A stretch of 64,000 bases of DNA from Gammaproteobacteria bacterium. Lineage in GTDB: Bacteria > Pseudomonadota > Gammaproteobacteria > Pseudomonadales > Azotimanducaceae. Location of the stretch: contig VXPO01000155.1 of NCBI GenBank assembly GCA_009839505.1, positions 101,905 to 165,904 of the forward strand. The letters are read 5' to 3'. This document shows, piece by piece, positions 11,008 through 19,453 of this stretch; position 1 is the first letter of the stretch, and each line of letters begins with the position of its first letter. The notes below the pieces were generated by a model. It was not told the DNA's origin. It saw only the letters and a program-made list of their open reading frames with translations, and ran no database searches. Position numbers and translations under genes: made by a program.

Positions 11008-11990
11008 GCGACGTGTACGGCGAACCGCTGCTTCGGGTCGACGGACTCACCAAGCACTTCCCGATCCGCGCCGGGATCCTCCTGCGCACCGTCGGCCAGG
11101 TTCACGCCGTGGACGAGGTGTCGTTCCAACTCGATCCCGGGGAGACCCTGGGGCTCGTCGGCGAGTCTGGCTGCGGCAAGAGCACCGTCGGCAAGACCCT
11201 GCTGCGGCTCTACGAGCCGACCGCCGGCGGCGTGTTCTTCGAAGGCCGGGACATCACCACCATGGGTCGTTCGGAGCTGCGCGCCTTGCGGCGAGACATC
11301 CAGATCATCCTGCAGGATCCGTCCGAGTCCCTGAACGCCCGACACACCGTCGGCAAGATCATCGAGGAACCCTTCGTCATCCACCGCCTCGGCACCGCCG
11401 ATGAGCGTCGCCGCTGGGTTGGCGAGCTGCTCGAGCGGGTGGGCTTGAGCCCCGCCGCCGCCAGCCGCTTTCCCCACGAGTTCTCCGGCGGCCAGCGCCA
11501 ACGCATCGGCATCGCCCGCGCCATCGCGCTGCGGCCCAAGCTCATCGTCTGCGACGAGGCGGTCTCCGCCCTCGACGTATCCATCCAGTCGCAGATCATC
11601 AACCTGCTGCTAGACCTGCAGCGGGAGATGAACCTCGCACTCATCTTCATCGCGCACGATCTCGCCGTGGTCAAGCATGTCTCCGACCGCATCGCGGTGA
11701 TGTACCTCGGCGAGGTCGTCGAGACCGCGACGGCCAAGGACATCTATGCCGCACCGCGTCATCCCTACACCCAAGCGTTGATCTCCGCGATCCCCATGCC
11801 GGACCCCACCGCCGACCGCGACCGCATCGTCCTAGTCGGCGACGTACCCTCCCCCATCGACCCACCGAGCGGCTGCCGGTTCCACACCCGCTGCCGCTAC
11901 GCCCGCGAGGACTGCCGTCAGAGGAAGCCGGAGGTCGAGTCGGTGGGGAACGGAGCCTCGGTGGCTTGCCACTATTGGCGGGGGTTGTAA
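11004..11990 (+). CDS. Oligopeptide ABC transporter ATPase (DppF/OppF type)
   Basis: 328 residues. Walker [10 protein letters not shown], signature FSGGQRQRIGIARA, Walker B IVCDEAVSALD and switch IAHD are intact, with the C-terminal PYTQALISAIPMPDP and CRFHTRCRYAREDC cluster. It would form the nucleotide-binding heterodimer with the preceding ATPase and power the permeases. It is the last gene of the five-gene transport operon, whose order is B-E-A-D-F. A family A repeat starts about 15 bp after the stop and may act as a 3' stem-loop for the transcript. Confidence 0.92.
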
Positions 11991-12006
11991 GTCCGCTCCG
12001 GGGTGT

Positions 12007-12085
12007 CTGAACAAGCCGTAGGGGCGACCCTTGTGGTCGCCCGTCTTGGCCCAATCGACACCTTCCGGTGACTGGCAGGGTCGGC
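12007..12085 (+). repeat. Dispersed repeat, family A copy 1
   Basis: Starts CTGAACAAGCCGTAGGGGCG and forms a perfect 8-bp stem, GGGCGACC (12022-12029) with GGTCGCCC (12035-12042), around a CTTGT loop. It continues into CTTGGCCCAATCGAC and CCGGTGACTGGCAG, matching copies at 35978, 44397 and 55567 (the last inverted). It lies directly downstream of the peptide-importer operon. The rest of the gap to 12255 holds no gene I can support. Confidence 0.75.
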
Positions 12086-12255
12086 GTGGCTGGGCCGGAG
12101 GCGAACCCCGGGGCACAGCGAAGCGCCGGGGACGGCTTTGCGGCGCTACGGGCCGCAATCATCGCTCGATTACGTCTTCTGGTCTCACGCACCTTGCCGT
12201 CCTGCGCGCAACCCGACACACTCAGGTGATCCACACGGTCCCGGTATCGACCGCC

Positions 12256-13359
12256 ATGCTCCAATCCCTCCTCCGTTGCACGGCCACCGGCGCCGTCTGT
12301 CTGTTCGCCAGCGCCGCTTCCGGTGCCGGCGTCGAGACGGAGACCGTGTCCGCTGCGGAGTTGGGACCTGCCGCACCCACGTGGTTCGTCGTCAAGGCCG
12401 GTCTCGGTTCGGCCTACGTGTTCGATGCAGCCGATGGAGAGATGATCGGCACGCTGTCGCTCACCCCCTGGACACCCACCCTGCGGCGCCACGCCGAGCG
12501 CGGCGAGATTTACGCGGCCGAAACGCACTACGCACGCCGCCTCGACGGCGAGCGTACGGACGTCCTGCGCATCTACGCACACGCCACGTTGTCGCCGGTG
12601 GGGGAGATCCCGGTGCCGGAGAAGATCGCCGCCCTGCACGACCACTACCTCGCGGTTCTAGAGGACGGTCGCTACGTGACGGTGTACAACCTGACGCCGG
12701 CGCAGTCGGTGTCGGTGGTGGATGTGGAGAACCGCCGTTTCGTCGGCGAGATTTCCACCCCAGGATGCGCGCTCACGCTTCCGGCGGGCGAGCGCGGCTT
12801 CCTGATGATCTGCGGCGACGGCACGCTGCAGTGGATCGGCCTCGATGAGAGCGGTGCCGAGGTGGCGCGTGTCCGCACCGATGTCTTCTTCTCCGTCGAG
12901 GACGATCCGCTGTTCGACCAGCCAACCCCGACGACGGCGGGCTGGCAGTTTCTCAGCTTCGGTGGTCTGACCATGGAAGCCGTGGTCGAAGACGGCCAGA
13001 TCGTGATCGGCGAGTCGTGGTCGATTCTGGGCGACGGGGACGACGGCTGGCGCCCGGGCGGTAGCCAACCCCTTGCGTTCCATGCCAGCCATGACCTGTT
13101 GCTCGTACTGATGCACCAGGGAGGCGTCGATACGCAGGACGAAGACGGCACCGAAGCCTGGCTAGTCGACCGCGGCAGCCAGCGGCGCATCGGCCGGATC
13201 ACCTTCGAGGCTCCGGCCTCGGGACTGTTGGTGGTGGAAGGCGACGAGCCGTTGCTCCTCGCAGGCGTCGGCGGCAGCGTCCACGTCTACGAACCGGCAA
13301 CCGGTCGCCGGGTACGTGTTGTCCAGACCGGGCGCGGCGGCTCGCTATTGCGCTATTGA
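12256..13359 (+). CDS. mauB: Amine dehydrogenase heavy (large) subunit, MauB/AauB-like
   Basis: 367 residues from ATG 12256. The start is chosen because it gives a signal peptide (LLRCTATGAVCLFASAASGAG); the frame is open upstream without family character. The product is a beta-propeller built of repeated strands (FVVKAGLGSAYVFDAADGEMIGTL, YVTVYNLTP, LVDRGSQRRIGRI, VHVYEPATGRRV). Family membership rests mainly on this pattern and on the following mauE, mauD and mauA genes. In the known enzymes the heavy subunit forms an alpha2-beta2 periplasmic complex with the TTQ-bearing light chain and shapes the amine channel. The next gene starts within a few bases. Confidence 0.87.
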   Translation: MLQSLLRCTATGAVCLFASAASGAGVETETVSAAELGPAAPTWFVVKAGLGSAYVFDAADGEMIGTLSLTPWTPTLRRHAERGEIYAAETHYARRLDGERTDVLRIYAHATLSPVGEIPVPEKIAALHDHYLAVLEDGRYVTVYNLTPAQSVSVVDVENRRFVGEISTPGCALTLPAGERGFLMICGDGTLQWIGLDESGAEVARVRTDVFFSVEDDPLFDQPTPTTAGWQFLSFGGLTMEAVVEDGQIVIGESWSILGDGDDGWRPGGSQPLAFHASHDLLLVLMHQGGVDTQDEDGTEAWLVDRGSQRRIGRITFEAPASGLLVVEGDEPLLLAGVGGSVHVYEPATGRRVRVVQTGRGGSLLRY

Positions 13360-13361
13360 GC

Positions 13362-13904
13362 ATGGACGGTTCACCGATACTTGCCGCCGCGGCGGGGTTC
13401 GCGCTCCTGCTGGGCACCGCTTCCTGGCAGAAGCTCAACGGACTTGTCGAGTTCCGCGAGCTGTTGGCGGACTACCGGTTGGTTCCCGCGGTGCTGCTTC
13501 GGCCTGCGGCGCTGGTCATCGTCATCGCGGAAGCTGCGCTCGCGGCAGCCTGGATCGTCGCACCATGGCATGTCGGAGTCGCCGGTGTCGCTGGCGTGGG
13601 CACGACGATCCTGATGGCTGCCTACGGTGGGGGGATTGCCGCCAACCTGGTGCGCGGCCGGTCGTGGATCGACTGCGGCTGCGGTGGCGGCGAGCAACTG
13701 TCCTGGGTCCTGGTGGCTCGCAATGCCGTGCTCGCCATGTTCGCGCTCGCACCCCTCGCGATCGCGGACTCAGGACGCCCGACATGGTCGGATCTGGCGG
13801 TGTCGGCACCGGTCTTCGCGGTGGCCACGCTGCTCTATCTAGCAACGCGCACGCTGCTTCTGAACACCGCGGCCATGGCATCGCTTGGTGGCGCGCGACG
13901 ATGA
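13362..13904 (+). CDS. mauE: Methylamine utilisation membrane protein MauE
   Basis: 180 residues with about four membrane segments and the conserved cytoplasm-proximal WIDCGCGGG motif. The ATG at 13362 lies 2 bases after the mauB stop; a TTG at 13356 overlapping that stop is an alternative. MauE works with MauD in forming the six disulfides of the amine dehydrogenase light chain and is related to the membrane core of DsbD/CcdA-type redox carriers. Its stop overlaps the mauD ATG (ATGA). Confidence 0.88.
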   Translation: MDGSPILAAAAGFALLLGTASWQKLNGLVEFRELLADYRLVPAVLLRPAALVIVIAEAALAAAWIVAPWHVGVAGVAGVGTTILMAAYGGGIAANLVRGRSWIDCGCGGGEQLSWVLVARNAVLAMFALAPLAIADSGRPTWSDLAVSAPVFAVATLLYLATRTLLLNTAAMASLGGARR

Positions 13905-14554
13905 CCGCGGCTCTGGTCGTCGACATTCTGCTGTGGCTGCTCGTCGGTCTGCTGACCATCGCTGTTCTCGCGCTGGCCCGCCAGGTGGGCGTACTGAGCC
14001 AACGGGTTGCGCCCGCCGGGGCGCTCACTCCCACCACGGGACCGAAAGTCGGTGAACTCACCGACGCGCTGGAAATGGACGACCTGGCAGGATCGCGAAT
14101 CACCATCGGAGGCACAGAGTCCGAACGAGGTGCCCTGGTGCTGTTCGTTTCGCCGACCTGCCCGGTGTGCAAGGCCCTGCTACCGGCGGCGAAGTCGTTG
14201 GCGAATACCGAGAAACTTAATCTCGTCTTCGCCAGCGACGGTTTCGAGCCAGCCCGTCACCGCGCTTTCGCCAACGATGCCGGCATCGGCGCATATCCCT
14301 ATGTCATCTCGCAGGAACTTGGCCTACGCTACGGTGTCAGCCGGTTGCCTTTCGCGGTTCTCATCGGCGCCGACGGCGTGCTGCGAGGACGTGGGTTGGT
14401 GAACACACGGGAGCACTTGGAGAGTCTCGTCGAGTCGTGGCATGCCGGTGTCGCAAGCCTGCAGGACTACCTCCGCGACGCCCAGCCTGTTGGCCAGTTC
14501 GACCCCGGGGTCGACGCCGTCCGGAACTCCGGCTTGAAGGAGGAGGCTTCGTGA
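13901..14554 (+). CDS. mauD: Methylamine utilisation thioredoxin-like protein MauD
   Basis: 217 residues. An N-terminal membrane anchor (ALVVDILLWLLVGLLTIAVLALA) is followed by a periplasmic thioredoxin fold with the active site SPTCPVCK and the cis-Pro region SRLPFAVLIGADG. MauD is required for correct disulfides in the amine dehydrogenase light chain, which carries twelve or more cysteines. It overlaps mauE upstream (ATGA) and mauA downstream (GTGA). The ribosome site for mauA (AAGGAGGAGG) lies in its last codons. Confidence 0.9.
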   Translation: MTAALVVDILLWLLVGLLTIAVLALARQVGVLSQRVAPAGALTPTTGPKVGELTDALEMDDLAGSRITIGGTESERGALVLFVSPTCPVCKALLPAAKSLANTEKLNLVFASDGFEPARHRAFANDAGIGAYPYVISQELGLRYGVSRLPFAVLIGADGVLRGRGLVNTREHLESLVESWHAGVASLQDYLRDAQPVGQFDPGVDAVRNSGLKEEAS

Positions 14555-15180
14555 GCGACGCCATGCCAACGACGCTTGGCCGATGGTTCGACAAGGCGAC
14601 GGGACGCGCCACCCATGGACTCGCCCAGCGCACTTCACGCCGCGGCTTTCTCGGCCGCGTCGGCATCCTGATCACCGGTGCGGGTGCCTTGCCCCTGTTG
14701 CCGGTGTCGCGCGCCTTCGGCGCCGAAGGCGACGAGGAATCCGAGGGCGACGATGCGGGGGTAGAGCGTTTGCGCGAGTTCGGCGATCCCAAGTCCTGCG
14801 ACTACTGGCGCTATTGTGCTCTGGGGGGTGCGCTCTGCTCCTGCTGCGGTGGCGGCCCGAGCAGTTGTCCACCCGGCGCCGAGCCGTCGCCCATCACCTG
14901 GATCGGCACCTGCCGCAATCCCGTGGACGGCAAGCAGTACCTGATCTCCTACAACGACTGCTGCGGCAAGGAGGTCTGTCCGCGTTGTTTCTGCCACCGC
15001 ACGGAAGGTGCCAAACCGGTGTACTTCCCGAGCAAGAGCAACAACGTGCTGTGGTGCTTCGGCGTCCACAGCAACGCCTACCACTGCACCGTCGCGGCAG
15101 TGATCGGCGAGGCACCGCCGGAGGCGACCTTGGACGAGGATTCACGGACCGACTCCGAGGAGGCGGCCACCGAGCAATGA
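14551..15180 (+). CDS. mauA: Amine dehydrogenase light (small) subunit with TTQ cofactor, MauA/AauA-like; conserved Asp replaced by Gly
   Basis: 209 residues from GTG 14551. A Tat signal (TSRRGFLGR plus a hydrophobic run ending PVSRAFGA) exports it folded. The Cys framework of TTQ light chains is intact (CDYWRYC, CSCCGG, CPPG, NDCCG, CPRCFC, WCFG, YHC). The two tryptophans that become tryptophan tryptophylquinone are Trp117 (ITWIGTC) and Trp168 (LWCFG), equal to Trp57 and Trp108 of Paracoccus MADH. The catalytic Asp76 equivalent is Asp136. The Asp32 equivalent, retained in the MADH and AADH sequences I recall, is Gly92 here (ALGGAL, codon GGG). The sequence is closer to aromatic amine dehydrogenase in the parts I can compare. 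Confidence 0.93.
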   Translation: MSDAMPTTLGRWFDKATGRATHGLAQRTSRRGFLGRVGILITGAGALPLLPVSRAFGAEGDEESEGDDAGVERLREFGDPKSCDYWRYCALGGALCSCCGGGPSSCPPGAEPSPITWIGTCRNPVDGKQYLISYNDCCGKEVCPRCFCHRTEGAKPVYFPSKSNNVLWCFGVHSNAYHCTVAAVIGEAPPEATLDEDSRTDSEEAATEQ

Positions 15181-15668
15181 AGGCCGCGCCGTTGTCAGCG
15201 CGCGGGCACACGGGGCGACCTGCGGCAATGGCGATTGCCGTCGCGGTCTGCGCTGGTCTGCATGCCGATACCGACGACAATGGCCCGGCAAAGCGGACGG
15301 ACGCGGCAGCGCGCTTCGACTACCTGCTTCACTGCTCGGGTTGCCATCGGCCAGATGGTTCCGGGTCTCCGCCCGAGGTTCCCTCGTTGCGCGGTTCCTT
15401 GGGGACGCTCGTGGCTTCCCCCGAGGGTCGGGCGTACATCGCGCGGGTGCCCGAAGTGGCCCAGTCCCCGCTCGATGACGACGACCTGGCGCGACTGCTC
15501 AACTGGGTGCTCGAAGAGTTCAACCCCACCGCCCTGCCCAAGGAGTTTAAGCCCTTGGACGGTCCGGAAGTCGGTGAGGCGCGTACGCGTGTCCTCGCCG
15601 ACCCCTTGCGAACCCGCGCCGAGATTCTCGGCTCCTACGAAGCCACGGACCCGCCCGAGTCCGGTTGA
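15177..15668 (+). CDS. Small c-type cytochrome of the amine dehydrogenase cluster
   Basis: 163 residues starting at an ATG that overlaps the mauA stop (ATGA). An N-terminal export segment (MAIAVAVCAGLHA) precedes a single haem site CSGCH near residue 57, followed by RPDGSGSPPEVPSLRG as in class I cytochromes. It is probably a periplasmic electron carrier for the dehydrogenase. No azurin or amicyanin gene and no MauG-type dihaem peroxidase is adjacent, so this is the only redox partner encoded in the cluster. Its role as acceptor is inferred from position. Confidence 0.82.
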   Translation: MKAAPLSARGHTGRPAAMAIAVAVCAGLHADTDDNGPAKRTDAAARFDYLLHCSGCHRPDGSGSPPEVPSLRGSLGTLVASPEGRAYIARVPEVAQSPLDDDDLARLLNWVLEEFNPTALPKEFKPLDGPEVGEARTRVLADPLRTRAEILGSYEATDPPESG

Positions 15669-15756
15669 CGGCAGCTCCCTTCGCCAAGATAATCGCGCGC
15701 CTTGCCCTCGGTGGTTAAAGTCCGCCGGACCACCAGACCGCAACGCCGGCCGTCCT

Positions 15757-17868
15757 ATGTTGTTGCCACGTTCGTCATTCGCCCTGCTCGCTCTCGCCTT
15801 GTCGGCGTCAGTCGCTGCACAATCCAACGACCGCCCCCAAGGCACCGCTGTTCGCCTCGAGCAAGCCCCGACCCTGGACGGCGACGTGATCGGCGATCCG
15901 GCATGGAACGGACTGACCCCGTTCACAGGTTTCTCCCAACTCAGACCCGACAACGGCGCGCCAGCGTCCCAGCGTACGGAGGTCTACTTCGGCTTCACCG
16001 ACGACGCGCTCCACGTCGGCGTGATCTGCCACGAGACGGACCCCGAGGCGATCACCGTCTCCAACGACGGTTTCCAGTCCGATTCCTTCTCGATGGTCCT
16101 CGACACCTTCGGCACGGGGCTGGCCGGCATGACATTCGGCAGCAATCCGGTTGGAGCGGAGTACGACGCCCAGGTTGCCGACGAGTTCGCGGACTGGAAC
16201 TGGAGCACCCGGTGGGAGGTGCGCTCCCGAGTCCACGACAAGGGCTGGAGCGCCGAGTTCGCGATCCCCTTCCAGTCCCTGCGCTACGGTGCCGGCGAGG
16301 TGCAATCCTGGCGCGTCAACTTCGCCCGTGTGATCCGGCGAAACAACGAGATCTCGTACTGGTCGCCGGTGCCCCGACAATTCAGCATGTACCGCCTGTC
16401 GCTCGCCGGGCGGATCGACGGAATCCATGTACCGCCGCAGCGGCGGAATCTCGAGGTCACGCCGTACGTGCTCGGGAGGGCGAACCGGGGCGGCAACCTG
16501 GAAGCCGTTCAGCATGACGACGAATTCGGCTTCGACGTGAAGTACTCGATCACCCCAAGCCTCACCCTCGACCTGACCTACAACACCGATTTCGCGCAGG
16601 TCGAGTCCGACCAGCAGCAGGTCAACCTGGGCCGCTTCAGCCTCTTCTTCCCCGAGACGCGACCGTTTTTCCTCGAGAATGCCGCCCTGTTCCAGGTCGG
16701 CATTCCGGGGAACGCCCAGGTGTTCCACAGCCGCCGCATCGGGATTGCGTCCGACGGGCGGAGACTACCCATCGACGGCGGCGTTCGCGTCTCGGGCAAG
16801 CTGGGTCCGGCGACTAACCTGGGTCTGCTGCACATGCGGGTGGACGGCGTCGTGGATGGCGATCCGGAGAGCGAGTTCACCGTCGCCCGGGTGAGTCGGG
16901 ACCTGCCCAACCGCTCCTCGGTGGGCTTCATCGGTACCGACCGTCGAGGAGCCGGGCCCGATGGCCAGACCTATGGCCTGGATGGCAGCCTCGGCCTCGG
17001 CGCGAACACCCAGTTGCACGCCTTCGCCGCACGGTCGAACACCCCGGGCCTCGACGACGAGTACGCCGCCTCGGTGTTCGGCGTCTACAACTCCACAACC
17101 TGGACCGCCGACGCCAGCTATACGGAAGTCGGCAGCGGCTTCAATCCCGCCGTGGGCTTCGTCGCCCGTCGCAACTACCGCGCCGTCCAGCTGTTCGCGC
17201 AGCGCAACGTCGTCAACGGCGAGACCCTGAACGAGTGGCGTCCGCTCGTCATCTACCGCAGCCACTGGGACTTCGACGGGTTCCACGAGAGCGGCAACCT
17301 GCACCTCGAGAGTTGGTACATCTGGAAGAGCGGCGCCGACATCTGGCCCTCCGTCAACTTCAGTCACGAAGGCGTGAAGGAGCCGTTCGCCATTGCCGGC
17401 GTCGAGGTACCGGCAGGCAACTACCGCAACCGAGACTTCGAGATGGGCGTGAACTCAGCACCCAACCGCAAGTGGAGCGGTGGGACGCACCTGGTGGCCG
17501 GCGGCTTCTACAACGGCAAGCGCGTGAGTTTCGCTCCCTACGTCAACTACCGTCGGGACGAGACGTTCAATGCCTGGGCGGGTCTCAACCACAACACCAT
17601 CGACCTCGGCGGCGAAGAGGGCTCGTTCGACGTCAACGTGATGCGGGCGGGCCTGAACTACTCGTTCACACCGAAGGTCGGCATCGGAACGTTGGTGCAG
17701 TACAACGATGCCGACGATGTGTTCTCGGCGAACATCCGGTTCTCGTGGTTGCGCTCGGCCAGCGCCGGCCTCTATGTCGTCTACAACGAGGTCGACGCAC
17801 GCTCGGGCCTCGGCGAGCCCCGGCGCGAGTTCGTGCTCAAGTACAGTCACATATTCAACGTGCACTAA
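15757..17868 (+). CDS. DUF5916-type outer-membrane protein with N-terminal CBM9-like domain
   Basis: 703 residues. Signal peptide FALLALALSASVAAQS. The N-terminal part (TLDGDVIGDPAWNGL, VYFGFTDDALHVGVICHE, GWSAEFAIPFQSLRY, WRVNFARVIRR) is the CBM9-like fold seen before DUF5916. The middle carries the family block FFPETRPFFLEN, and the remainder is alternating amphipathic strands ending SHIFNVH, fitting an outer-membrane barrel. Function is unknown; such proteins are often secreted or surface-exposed in marine and soil bacteria. It lies 88 bp after the cytochrome gene. Whether it belongs to the amine locus is open. Confidence 0.8.
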   Translation: MLLPRSSFALLALALSASVAAQSNDRPQGTAVRLEQAPTLDGDVIGDPAWNGLTPFTGFSQLRPDNGAPASQRTEVYFGFTDDALHVGVICHETDPEAITVSNDGFQSDSFSMVLDTFGTGLAGMTFGSNPVGAEYDAQVADEFADWNWSTRWEVRSRVHDKGWSAEFAIPFQSLRYGAGEVQSWRVNFARVIRRNNEISYWSPVPRQFSMYRLSLAGRIDGIHVPPQRRNLEVTPYVLGRANRGGNLEAVQHDDEFGFDVKYSITPSLTLDLTYNTDFAQVESDQQQVNLGRFSLFFPETRPFFLENAALFQVGIPGNAQVFHSRRIGIASDGRRLPIDGGVRVSGKLGPATNLGLLHMRVDGVVDGDPESEFTVARVSRDLPNRSSVGFIGTDRRGAGPDGQTYGLDGSLGLGANTQLHAFAARSNTPGLDDEYAASVFGVYNSTTWTADASYTEVGSGFNPAVGFVARRNYRAVQLFAQRNVVNGETLNEWRPLVIYRSHWDFDGFHESGNLHLESWYIWKSGADIWPSVNFSHEGVKEPFAIAGVEVPAGNYRNRDFEMGVNSAPNRKWSGGTHLVAGGFYNGKRVSFAPYVNYRRDETFNAWAGLNHNTIDLGGEEGSFDVNVMRAGLNYSFTPKVGIGTLVQYNDADDVFSANIRFSWLRSASAGLYVVYNEVDARSGLGEPRREFVLKYSHIFNVH

Positions 17869-17880
17869 AGGACGGCACCC

Positions 17881-18510
17881 ATGCCCGACGACTACTCCCT
17901 GACCTTCTACACCCATCCGAGATCCCGCGGTCGAGTCGCACGCTGGATGCTCGAGGAAGTGGGCGCGCGGTACGACACCGTGGTGATGGATATCAGCAAG
18001 AAGATCGCTGATCCGGAGTTTTTGGACTTGAACCCGATGGCCAAGGTCCCCGTGATCGTCCACGACGGCGTCGTCGTTACCGAGTGCGCGGCGATCTGCG
18101 CCTATCTTGCCGACGTGTTCCCCGAAGCCGGCCTCGCACCGGCACCCTCGGCACGAGGCCCCTACTACCGGTGGCTGATGTTCGGCGCAGGCTGTCTCGA
18201 AGCCGCCGCGATCAACCACGGCCTAGGCGTCGAGATTGCTCCCGAGCAGGAAGGCATGGTCGGCTATCGGAACCTTGCCGCGACCCTCGACGCTCTGGAA
18301 GGGCAACTCGACCGGTCACCCCACATCGCGGGAGAGACCTTCACGGCCGCTGATGTCTACGTTGGCGCTCAATTGGGATGGGGTCTGGAGTTCGGCGCAA
18401 TCGAGGATCGACCTCGGATTGCGGACTACGTCGAGAGATTGGATGCGCGTCCCGCCCGGGTACGCGCCCTAGAGCTGGACGATGCGCTCGCGGCATCACT
18501 GACGGGCTAG
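17881..18510 (+). CDS. Glutathione S-transferase family protein
   Basis: 209 residues, a normal two-domain GST length. The N-terminal thioredoxin-like domain has LTFYTHPRSRGRVARWMLEEVG, the cis-Pro AKVPVIV and the glutathione-contact VVTECAAICAYLAD (Glu-Ser position occupied by E-C). The C-terminal helical domain contains the capping motif FTAADVYVG. The first-strand catalytic position has Ser/Arg rather than an obvious Tyr. It starts 12 bp after the DUF5916 gene and may be co-transcribed. The substrate is unknown. Confidence 0.87.
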   Translation: MPDDYSLTFYTHPRSRGRVARWMLEEVGARYDTVVMDISKKIADPEFLDLNPMAKVPVIVHDGVVVTECAAICAYLADVFPEAGLAPAPSARGPYYRWLMFGAGCLEAAAINHGLGVEIAPEQEGMVGYRNLAATLDALEGQLDRSPHIAGETFTAADVYVGAQLGWGLEFGAIEDRPRIADYVERLDARPARVRALELDDALAASLTG

Positions 18511-18558
18511 GAAGCCCTGGCGGGCGCGCGGCCGGCCCTACGGGTTTGTTCGGAGCTC
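18511..18558. repeat. Dispersed repeat, family A fragment (copy 2)
   Basis: This 48-bp gap between two convergent genes contains GGCCCTACGGGTTTGTTCGG, which on the minus strand reads CCGAACAAACCCGTAGGGCC. That is the (T/C)GAACAAGCCGTAGGGG edge of family A in degraded form. The whole intergenic space is repeat; its left end is the GST stop and its right end abuts the TAG of the methyltransferase gene. Confidence 0.5.
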
Positions 18559-19437
18559 CTAGGTGGCCAACCGCCTGGCCAGTGCCCGGATATCCGAGGG
18601 TCCAATCCCGCAGCAGCCGCCGACGATGGTGGCGCCCGCCTCGATGCTGCGCAGGATCGAGGCCACGTAGAGCTCTTCCGGAAGGTCGCCACGCAGACCC
18701 GTGGTTATCTCGTTGTCGAGCGTCCAGCCGTCGGGAACCTTGTTGAGCCGGTTCGGATAGCAGCCGAGGGGCTTGGTGGTCAGCTTCTTGAGCTCCTTGA
18801 GGGCAACCTCGATGGCTTCAGGATGGGTGCAATTGAAGAGGTAGCCGTCGACATCCAACCCCGAGAGCGCGTGCACGGCTTGCTTGACGGACTCGCCGCT
18901 TCGTAGCCCGCGACCCGGGATCTCGTCCAGCGTCCACGCCACGTATACCGGCTTTCCCTGACCATGGGCGAGTGCTACGCCGGCGGCGGTATGCGCCTCC
19001 ACCGCCGACGACATCGTCTCGCAGATGTAGAGGTCGACGTCATCCCGGAGCGCCTCGACGACACCTTGGTAGATCGGCCGCGCGACCTCCGGGGACGGCA
19101 CGAGATCGGCACGATAGCTTTCTTCCAGCGGCGGCAGCGAGCCGGCGACCGCGGCATCCTTGCCGCTTTCCCGAACGGCCCGGCGCGCCAGTGTCGCGGC
19201 GAGCTTGGTGAGCTCTCGGTACTGGTCTTCCATGTCAGCCTTTCCCAGGTAGCTCGGAATAGTCGAATAGTTGTTTGTGGTGATGACCTCAGCGCCGGCG
19301 TCGATGTACTCGCAGTGGATCTCCACGACAAGCTCGGGTTCGTCGAGCAGCACGCTGGCGGACCAAAGACCGTGCGCCGCATGCGGCCGGCGCTCCTGGA
19401 TCTCGCGGCCCGTGCCGCCGTCGAGAAGCATCACCAT
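18559..19437 (-). CDS. Homocysteine S-methyltransferase family protein
   Basis: 292 residues spanning the whole single-domain (beta/alpha)8 barrel. Recognisable features are LLDGGTGREI at the start, VITTNNYST, the first zinc-ligand region LFNCTHPEAI and the C-terminal zinc pair GGCCGIGPSDIRAL. Family members transfer a methyl group from S-methylmethionine or a betaine-like donor to homocysteine. The donor cannot be told from sequence. It lies 16 bp downstream of a Gfo/Idh/MocA dehydrogenase on the same strand, probably one transcript. Confidence 0.88.
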   Translation of the reverse strand: MVMLLDGGTGREIQERRPHAAHGLWSASVLLDEPELVVEIHCEYIDAGAEVITTNNYSTIPSYLGKADMEDQYRELTKLAATLARRAVRESGKDAAVAGSLPPLEESYRADLVPSPEVARPIYQGVVEALRDDVDLYICETMSSAVEAHTAAGVALAHGQGKPVYVAWTLDEIPGRGLRSGESVKQAVHALSGLDVDGYLFNCTHPEAIEVALKELKKLTTKPLGCYPNRLNKVPDGWTLDNEITTGLRGDLPEELYVASILRSIEAGATIVGGCCGIGPSDIRALARRLAT

Positions 19438-19453
19438 GTCGAGGATCCTAGGT

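Noticed and set aside
12031..12255. N-terminal extension of MauB
   Set aside because: It covers the family A repeat and intergenic DNA, and it would bury the signal peptide that begins at 12256.
18580..18600. GCCCGGATATCC-like match to the MITE end within the methyltransferase gene
   Set aside because: Only about 11 bases match, it is coding for conserved GPSDIRALA residues, and there is no partner terminus.
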